A stretch of 64,000 nt of DNA from Piezodorus guildinii. Lineage: Eukaryota > Arthropoda > Insecta > Hemiptera > Pentatomidae. The position numbers and the translations under genes are program-made. The stretch is from NCBI GenBank assembly GCA_023052935.1, contig CM041292.1:106137906-106201905 (forward strand), in the 5' to 3' direction. Below the pieces are notes generated by a model that made no database searches, was not told the DNA's origin, and saw only the letters and a program-made list of their open reading frames with translations. Below, one piece after another: positions 57,441 through 64,000 of the stretch; the stretch's first letter is position 1, and each line of letters starts with the position of its first letter.

Positions 57441-58389
57441 CTGTTAATACTAGGCAAAAATCGTTATTAAGTAACGTTACAATTCAAGTTGATTTCGTTG
57501 TTAAATTTTGATGCAATTTTAATTTTATTAGAAAATTTAAAGTTAATGATTTTAGTATGGAGCTTATGTGAATTATATAAATTTATCCAAGAGATTACTT
57601 ATTGGGTGGCAATAGCCATTATTTATTGATCTCTAGAAATCTTTCATAGCATTCCTTCAACACGTATTTGGAAGACCCATGAGATTCTAGGGTTATCATT
57701 TTGACTGCTCCACTTCAAAGCTAATTATACTAATTGCGGCGATGTTTGCCTACCCTTTCAATATTTGCGCAAATTTGCCATCCCCAGAACTGGCTTTTGA
57801 TCTGGAAGTATCGTTTGTCCCTAATAATTTACCAAATCGGAAAGTTTGAATTACACTGATACAATATAAACATACTTCTTCGCAACTGTCATCAAAATCA
57901 ATTTATCTTCCTAAGAAATTCGCTTTCTTGTTTGTCACTCCTCGGGTACTTTGCCTTTCCTAGTTTGGGAGATTTTTCTGGAAAATCTTTTGGAAGGTTC
58001 TTTGCTAAAGGAAAGTAATTGATGAAGTACACAGTATTCAGTTACGCATTATAATTTTAAGTACCTCTTTGAGAAGAATACTTGTTTTACTCCCCTTTTT
58101 TCACCAAATAAATAAGCAAAGAAGAACCGTATTTATCTTAAGTAGTAAATTTAATTCATTTTATTATTCTATAGTTATCGAATTACACTAATTTTTTTTC
58201 CAACCTGTATTTTAATTGTAATAAATTAAAAATTTATTGTTTATTTGTTATTTATTGTAATTTTCAACTGTAAAAAAAACGAATACAACAATTAAATGTA
58301 TAGTAAGATTACATGTCATGAAAGTTTCCTATAAAATAACTACCTTTTGATAGCACTTTAATAACCATGTTAAGTGAATAGGTCTCTAG
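57441..58389. other. AT-rich spacer
   Basis: Nothing recognised. Confidence 0.4.
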
Positions 58390-58760
58390 GCTTTTTTTTT
58401 TTTCAATCGCCTCAGAGGGTTTTCAGGAATATGTAAGTGAGAAAGGTTGAGTTGGTTTGTGTAGGTAGAGAGTTGGGGATGAAAAGACGTCTGCGACAAA
58501 TGATTTGTTAATGCCATTATGATTTGATTTGTGACTAAATAAGGGTCATTCAGGATTTTGGATTATAAGGATTAAAATGCGGGAGGCATTAAATGGTGCA
58601 GTAGAGTCTCAATGCTCAATTTCGTATGTCCAAATAGGTCTGATAATAGTGAAGTAAACGAGCTTTTTGTAATATACTGGAAGATTTGAATGTTTGTCAA
58701 GTAAGTGTTGTGTAAGCAGTTTCTTGTAGTTTCAGCCTTGTGTGAGGATTCCATCTAGTG
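58390..58760 (-). pseudogene. decayed Jockey-type RT C-terminal fragment
   Basis: In minus orientation, LLDKHSNLPVYYKKLVYFTI and IRPIWTYEIEH parallel the LSVGNKLLIYKTILKPMWTY and GIELWG segment of the Jockey frame at 61586-63829, followed by a heavily mutated C-terminus. The 60-residue frame over it is out of phase. Confidence 0.7.
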
Positions 58761-59429
58761 CGTCAAAATTATATATATGAATTCTCACTATTTACACATT
58801 AATAGGTGTGCGTACATAAAAAATTTGAAGACATTTATAATGAGATAAAATGATTTTGTTAAATTATGTACTTGCTATCTCACATGTTTCAATTAATGAT
58901 ATATAATATTTTTTATTAACATATATATTAATTATATATAATATAACCAAGTCAGATGATACATTAACAAGGTTAGATGAGATGTCTAAATAATCTCTTT
59001 TTTTTTCCTATTCCTTTCTTTTTTATCTCATGTTCTTTTGAGTTTATTCATTTGATTTTATAACCTGGCTAGCTGCTGGATGGAATTTCCTCGGCATACC
59101 TCAAATTTATTTTTCATCATTTTATTTTCATAATATCATGCTCAAAACATTCACTTTGTAACATTACCCTTTTTAATAATTACAAGAAATAAATATCACT
59201 GATTCATAGCGCATTGGTTAAATATATGGTTACAAGTTTTACCACAATTTTCGTATCAGTACTTATTATATACCCTCTAATGTATATTTCAGTTAAATTA
59301 AAATTTTAAAAGTGTTGTATAAAAAAGTAATACTTCATTCTTTTTAGTTCGCATTACATTTAAGAATATCAAAGAGAGGTGTTTGATTTCGTTTTTTATT
59401 CTATTCTGTTTTTTTCCCTTTGAAATAAG
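58761..59429. other. AT-rich spacer
   Basis: Nothing recognised. Confidence 0.4.
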
Positions 59430-59830
59430 AACAGGCGGCGTTACGACCTATTGTAGTCGCTCTCCGTAGGCGGGCGGCCATTAAATATTAAGAAGAACAA
59501 AAGATTCCGCCTTCATTTGGGTAGTTTAATTCCAATATTTTCTGACGCTAATTCGGAGTGAGAAGAACCACCGCCCTTCTGTAATTATATTCAGAACTGT
59601 CAAAACGCCAGGCTGCCTTCCCTTGGAGTGTTTGCTCCAAAACAGTAGAGATGCATAATTAAAAGAAAAGTAATTACTTGGATAAGGGCCCTCCATCTTG
59701 AAATATTTAATGAGGTGAGGTTGATAGAGTAAAGTTGGTCGCCTCTCCTGTTAATGTCAATGTATAATTTACCGCTAAATTATCCACGTGGAACTACACC
59801 GGCCTCTATTACCATAGGATGTCTTCCATT
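59430..59830. promoter_or_regulatory. candidate conserved non-coding block with homeodomain-type sites
   Basis: A ~400-base block that is GC-richer than its flanks, without a frame or repeat partner. It contains ATGCATAATTAA (POU-like), GTAATTAC and TAATTATA (homeodomain cores) and CCATTAAA. It lies just outside the inverted-repeat element at 59852. An enhancer role is inference from composition and motif words only. Confidence 0.22.
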
Positions 59831-59851
59831 ACCCATCAAATTTACCCATAC

Positions 59852-61117
59852 TTGAGACTTTGATTTCCAAAAGGTACTAAAGGACATTTTTTACGAAATT
59901 GATGTTTTGACATATTTGTATACTAATGGTTTAGTTTTATCTTATTCCTTCATCATTTTATCTAAAAAACATAGAAATCCTTTAAAAACTTATTTGGAAA
60001 TTGTACTTCATTCCAAAAGGTAATAAATCTACATTTCATTTTATTGCAAAAGGTACTTCCAGAATTACTATATCCTCTGTAAACAGATATAACCTTTTCT
60101 TTCATTTCCTTTAAAAACCTACTATATTTCATACTATAAGGCAGAAACACCTAACCCTGTAATATATCACCATTAATTTATTTGTTCATTAAGTATGTCT
60201 TGAATCACTGCTATTATTTTTATCAATAGTTTGACCTGATTGATTATTATTTTTATGCTGTTTAAACAACTTAATTTCCTGGCTTCGGTTCTCGTAGGTT
60301 TCTAATTAAATTAAGTTTTTTCATAGTATTTGTTCTTTCAGCCTAATAAATTTGATATAAAAATTTTAATAGAATATTGGAATTTTATCCAGAATATGGT
60401 TGGAATTAGAATTCTCTGAGCTAAATATGAGAAGAAAACCCTTGCCTGATCTAATAGATTAGAATGGTTTTTTTTTTTTTTTAATGTAAAAGACCGAAAT
60501 AAACGTTATTTATTTATAATTCTTTATAGTTAAATATTGTTTGCTCGTAGTTAATAATAAAAATACATTTGTTAAATCTAAAGAAACAATAAGTAAAAGT
60601 TAAAAACAAATTTCATAGTTACATACTTTCTTATTATAGTGCCGAAAATAAATAAATATTAGCTTTCCTTATGAAGAATAGACAATAAACTCTAGTTAAC
60701 CAAAAAGGAAAGATTAAGTGAGAATAGAGAAAGAAATATACATAACTTAATAATTAACATAATACGATAAATACGTTAGTTAGTTATAAGTAATGTTGTA
60801 TGAGGAAGTTTATGATGACTGTTATCTAGCGTTATATTCTTCCAAAAAGTACTATATCCCTTTAATTTCTTCCCTTTACAATATCCACGTTTCATTCCAA
60901 TAAGTACTATATCCACATTATATTGTTAAACGTATCATATTGGGAAAAGTGCAATAATTCGGAAAAATAAGTTTTTAATAAAGTAAAAAATCAAATTTCA
61001 ACTTTAATTAAAAAGAATCAACTAAATTGGTCCAGAGAGAAATTCATTACAGCTTTTCGCGTTTCCTGTAAAATTGTCTAAAGTGGATATAGTACCTTTT
61101 GGAACTCAACGTCTCAA
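59852..61117. mobile_element. TTGAGACGTTG inverted-repeat DNA element, copy 3 (longest)
   Basis: The left end TTGAGACTTTGATTTCCAAA and the right end TTTTGGAACTCAACGTCTCA plus A are terminal inverted repeats shared with 22562-23692 and 28481-28865. Near both ends the motif TTCCAAAAGGTACTATATCC recurs in variants (about 60012, 60044, 60839, 60893 and, reversed, 61081). The interior 60500-60985 matches 5525-6185. No transposase frame is present, so it is non-autonomous. The superfamily is undetermined. Confidence 0.75.
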
Positions 61118-61164
61118 TTGTAGACTATAGATTTAACAAAGAGAAAGTTCTTTTATCAATAATT
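61118..61164. other. short gap between two transposable elements
   Basis: About 45 bases separate the DNA element from the 3' end of the Jockey LINE. Confidence 0.5.
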
Positions 61165-64000
61165 AATAATAATAAATATTGCTTTATTGAGAAGTAATAC
61201 AATCTGCCACTATCTTGGGCAATAAGTATTAGAGATAAAAGAAGTCATTCATTCCATATGTACAAAGTAAAACAATTAAAAAGTAAAATGACTCAATAAC
61301 AAAAGAAGAAAAATAAATAAATAAAATAAATGAAAAAAAAGAAAATAATTACAATCTTGGCCACATTCATACCTATATACAATATTTACATACTGCCCCT
61401 GGGAACTCCGAATCGAACCTCTGCATCCAGAAATGGATGCCGAGGCACAATGTCAGGAGATCCCAGCGCCTCTCAGTCAGCCGCTTCACCAATCTAGTCA
61501 GTGGAGACTGAGTGAGGGCGCTAGAGCCACACACTCTCAGGCATGAGTGGAGAAGTTGGCCATTGCCAGCACTCCAGTTGCATATCTATAAGAGATCTCT
61601 CGGCCATTGCCGCCTCAACCTACGAGGAGGGTTGTAAGGATGGTTGGTACTAGATAGGGATTGTGCCAGGGGATTAGGAAGGTGAGCAAGTTTCTGGTGG
61701 AAAGTTGAGAATTTGGATGGGATGAGATCAAGGACATAAGGGATCTTGAGGTCATGATGTAAGGTCTTGTTTGTAACATAATAGGGAGCATTGACTATTG
61801 TTATAAGGACTTTGGACTGAAAGGATTGGATAAGTTTGATGTTCGAAAATTTAGTAGTACCCCATAGTTCAATTCCGTAGGTCCACATAGGTTTGAGAAT
61901 TGTCTTGTAAATTAATAGTTTGTTTCCAACGGAAAGTTGTGATGTTCTGTTCAATAGTCTATATAACTGTCCGTATCTTCTGTTGAGCTCTTGTCTTTTA
62001 AGTCGAGTATATGGGTTCCAGGTCAGTCTTTTGTCTAGTAGGAAACCCAAATACCGGACTGTGTCGGAACAGGGAAGTGGTATAGAGTTGAAATGAACTT
62101 GTGGACAGGATTTACGTCGGAGGGTGAAGGTGACGTGCTTCCTTTTGGATTGATTGACTTTGATGCGCCAATTGTCGCACCAATGTTCACTCAAGGAGAG
62201 GTGTCTTTGGAGATGGAAAGATGCCAGTTCTGGGTCTGAATGGGTTGATAGAATGACAGTATCATCGGCAAAAGATGCTAGGAAGGTATCAGGATCTAAA
62301 GGTATATCAGCTGTAAACAAGATATAGAGGATAGGACCTAGGACGCTTCCTTGAGGTACGCCGGCCTCGATTGGGTAACAAGTGGATAACTCTGAACCAC
62401 AGCGGACTCTGAAGGAACGGTTAGAGAGATAGGATCTTAGGATTAGATATAGGGATTGGGGTAATACGGATTTTAGTTTGAAAATCAAGCCATCGTGCCA
62501 GACCCGGTCGAATGCCTGAGCAATGTCCAGAAAGGCACCAGTGCAGTACTGCTTGTTTTCAAGTGCAGAGGATAAATGGTCAACCACTCTTAGACCTTGC
62601 TGTACAGTGGAGTGCCCAGAGCGGAATCCGAACTGGTGGGAAGGAATTTCAATTAAATGTAGGATACGTTTAAGTAGGATTTTTTCAAAAATTTTTGAAA
62701 GGATAGGGAGGAGGCTGATTGGTCTGTAGGATGAGGCGTTGTTGGGAGGTTTACAAGGTTTAAGAAAGAGGATAATAATGGAGTGTTTCCATAACAGAGG
62801 AAAGTGGGCTGTACGGAGGATACAATTATACAGGTAAGTAAGGAATATAATTGCTTTTTGAGGCAGTTGTCGAAGGATCTTGGAGCTGAGGAGGTCATGG
62901 CCAGGAGATTTACGAGGTTTTAGTTTATTTATAAGGAATTTGACCTCAGAGGGGTTAACAGCTTTAGGAGGTAGAGAGAGAGGTATTGGTGAAGAGAGGA
63001 ATTCTTCTACGCCATCAGTATGAGTGGAATTGTGGTTGGGATGGGGGGTAAATATGATAGGGAGGTACTGGGCAAATTCTTCTGCTCTAGTCTCCTCTGA
63101 CGAAGCCCAGGAACCATCAGCTCGTCGGAGAGGATGTGTGATGGTATGATGTTTAAGTACCTTTTTGGTTATTCTCCAGAGAGAATTGTCGGTTACGGAT
63201 AATGAGGAGAGGTAGGAATTGTAGGAGTTGGATCTAAAGGAATCTAATTTCTGTTTAACTAATTTGGTATAATAGTTGTAGGATTTCCGATCGTCTGGGT
63301 GCCTGGTTCTTTGCCAGAGGATTCTGGAACATCGCTTAGTGTGGATTAGATCTAGGAGGTCTTGGGGTATAGGATTCTTCTTGTAGTGAAGAGGGGAAGG
63401 GGAAGGTGAAGGTGAAGATGCATTCCAGGCTGCTTGTTGGATCAGGGTGGTGAAGGAATTAACAGCATCGTCTAGTTCTTGAGGAGTTTTGAGGGATACT
63501 CTGAGGTCTATTGCATCGGTTATGATTTCACGGAAGAGGGTCCAGTTAACTGGGCCTCTTAGGAATGACGGTGGAGGGAGTTTTAGTATAGGTGATAATG
63601 AAAGAGTTAGGATAAGAGGGCTGTGATCTGAGGATAGGTCATCGAGCCGGGAGACAGAATGATTTAGCGGTCCTAGGCCTTTGTGGATGAAGATATCAAG
63701 TAGGTCGGGATTACGGCTAGGAACAGTGGGCCAATAGGTGGGAGAGTCGGGAGAGAGAATGTTACTATGGGTGGAACAGAGTGCAGACTGCAATGTTCGC
63801 CCGCGAGAATTCGTAGTTCTAGCCCCCACTGCTGGTGTTGTGCATTTAAGTCTGCACCTATAAGGAAATGATGGTCCAGAGAATTCAGGAAGGAATTGAA
63901 TTTATCAATAATTAATTCATATTTTTCTATGGCAGGGGTTTTAGTAATGTTTGTTCTTGGAAAATGGAAGAGGTAAACGTGTGTTCCAGGAATGTCATGT
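61165..64000 (-). mobile_element. Jockey-type non-LTR retrotransposon, runs off the right edge
   Basis: The element contains a partial ORF2 (61586-64000) and a ~400-base 3' UTR with AATAAA near 61183, ending in a TTATTATTA-type tail at about 61165. Its own 3' end is repeated in the truncated copy at 25619-26098. The 5' UTR, any ORF1 and the first part of the endonuclease lie beyond 64000. Confidence 0.9.
61586..64000 (-). pseudogene. Jockey-type ORF2: APE endonuclease and reverse transcriptase
   Basis: ORF2 nicks target DNA and reverse-transcribes the element RNA there. Reading inward from 64000, one frame gives HVYLFHFPRTN and LIGADLNAQHQQWG, the endonuclease GDxNAxHxxWG motif. The frame then shifts at a five-C run (plus strand 63823-63827). 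The next frame continues ARTTNSRGRTL, then SSDHSPL (about residue 68 of the 747-residue segment). RT motifs follow: DIAQAFDRVW (~440), GVPQGSVLGP (~492) and the catalytic FADD (~520). It ends NPPRRLRRQWPRDLL. Adding one G restores a single frame, so it is a recent pseudogene or a homopolymer error. The annotated GTG at 63829 is not a true start. At least 800 of the ~900 residues expected for Jockey ORF2 are present. Confidence 0.93.

Noticed and set aside
62523..62898. Frames of 68 and 81 residues inside the Jockey ORF2
   Set aside because: Out-of-phase shadows of the RT coding sequence.

Overview
The window is AT-rich nuclear DNA from a eukaryote, most likely an insect or another arthropod. 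The evidence is the content: tRNA-derived SINEs with RNA polymerase III boxes, Jockey-type and endonuclease/RT-type LINEs, a mariner with TA target duplications, and short elements that resemble Drosophila DINE-1 (Helentron-associated) elements. No bacterial-style genes are present. No complete host gene is visible. Most long reading frames are chance AT-rich frames or cross microsatellites. I read the window as a gene desert or a large intron filled with transposon relics. The species cannot be named from the sequence.

Layout. 1-9 kb: a possible small exon, three copies of a Helentron-like element (1515, 3449, 6333), an RT fragment in an apparent target duplication (4624-5247), and a compact module with two hammerhead-ribozyme-like cores, an inverted repeat and a SINE (7251-9027). 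9-25 kb: mostly AT-rich sequence with LINE 3' relics (10889, 18365), a SINE (17513), Helentron-like copies (15137, 20818, 24236) and an inverted-repeat DNA element with a SINE nested in it (22562-23692). 25-44 kb: a 5'-truncated Jockey tail (25619), SINE and Helentron-like relics, an Hsp70 fragment between direct repeats (31124-31291), more SINEs and several LINE C-termini (35530-38905). 44-58 kb: a decayed LINE (43915), a mariner with ~31-bp TIRs (45217-46135), LINE and SINE relics, a 27-bp-arm hairpin (51744) and a heavily decayed LINE (56590). 58-64 kb: a decayed Jockey fragment, a gene-sparse GC-richer block, a third inverted-repeat DNA element (59852-61117) and the best-preserved coding sequence of the window, a Jockey-type ORF2 on the minus strand running off the right edge (61586-64000) and broken by one frameshift.

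There is no operon-like cooperation. The relationships are those of a transposon community. Autonomous-type LINEs supply RT and endonuclease that could mobilise the SINEs. The Helentron-like, TIR and hammerhead families are short and non-coding, so they must have been moved by proteins encoded elsewhere. Nested insertions with target duplications give a partial relative chronology. The most unusual items are the hammerhead-like module at 7.25-9.03 kb, the 11-copy Helentron-like family, the uncharacterised TTGAGACGTTG family with clustered internal copies of its terminal motif, and the Hsp70 fragment between ~50-bp direct repeats.
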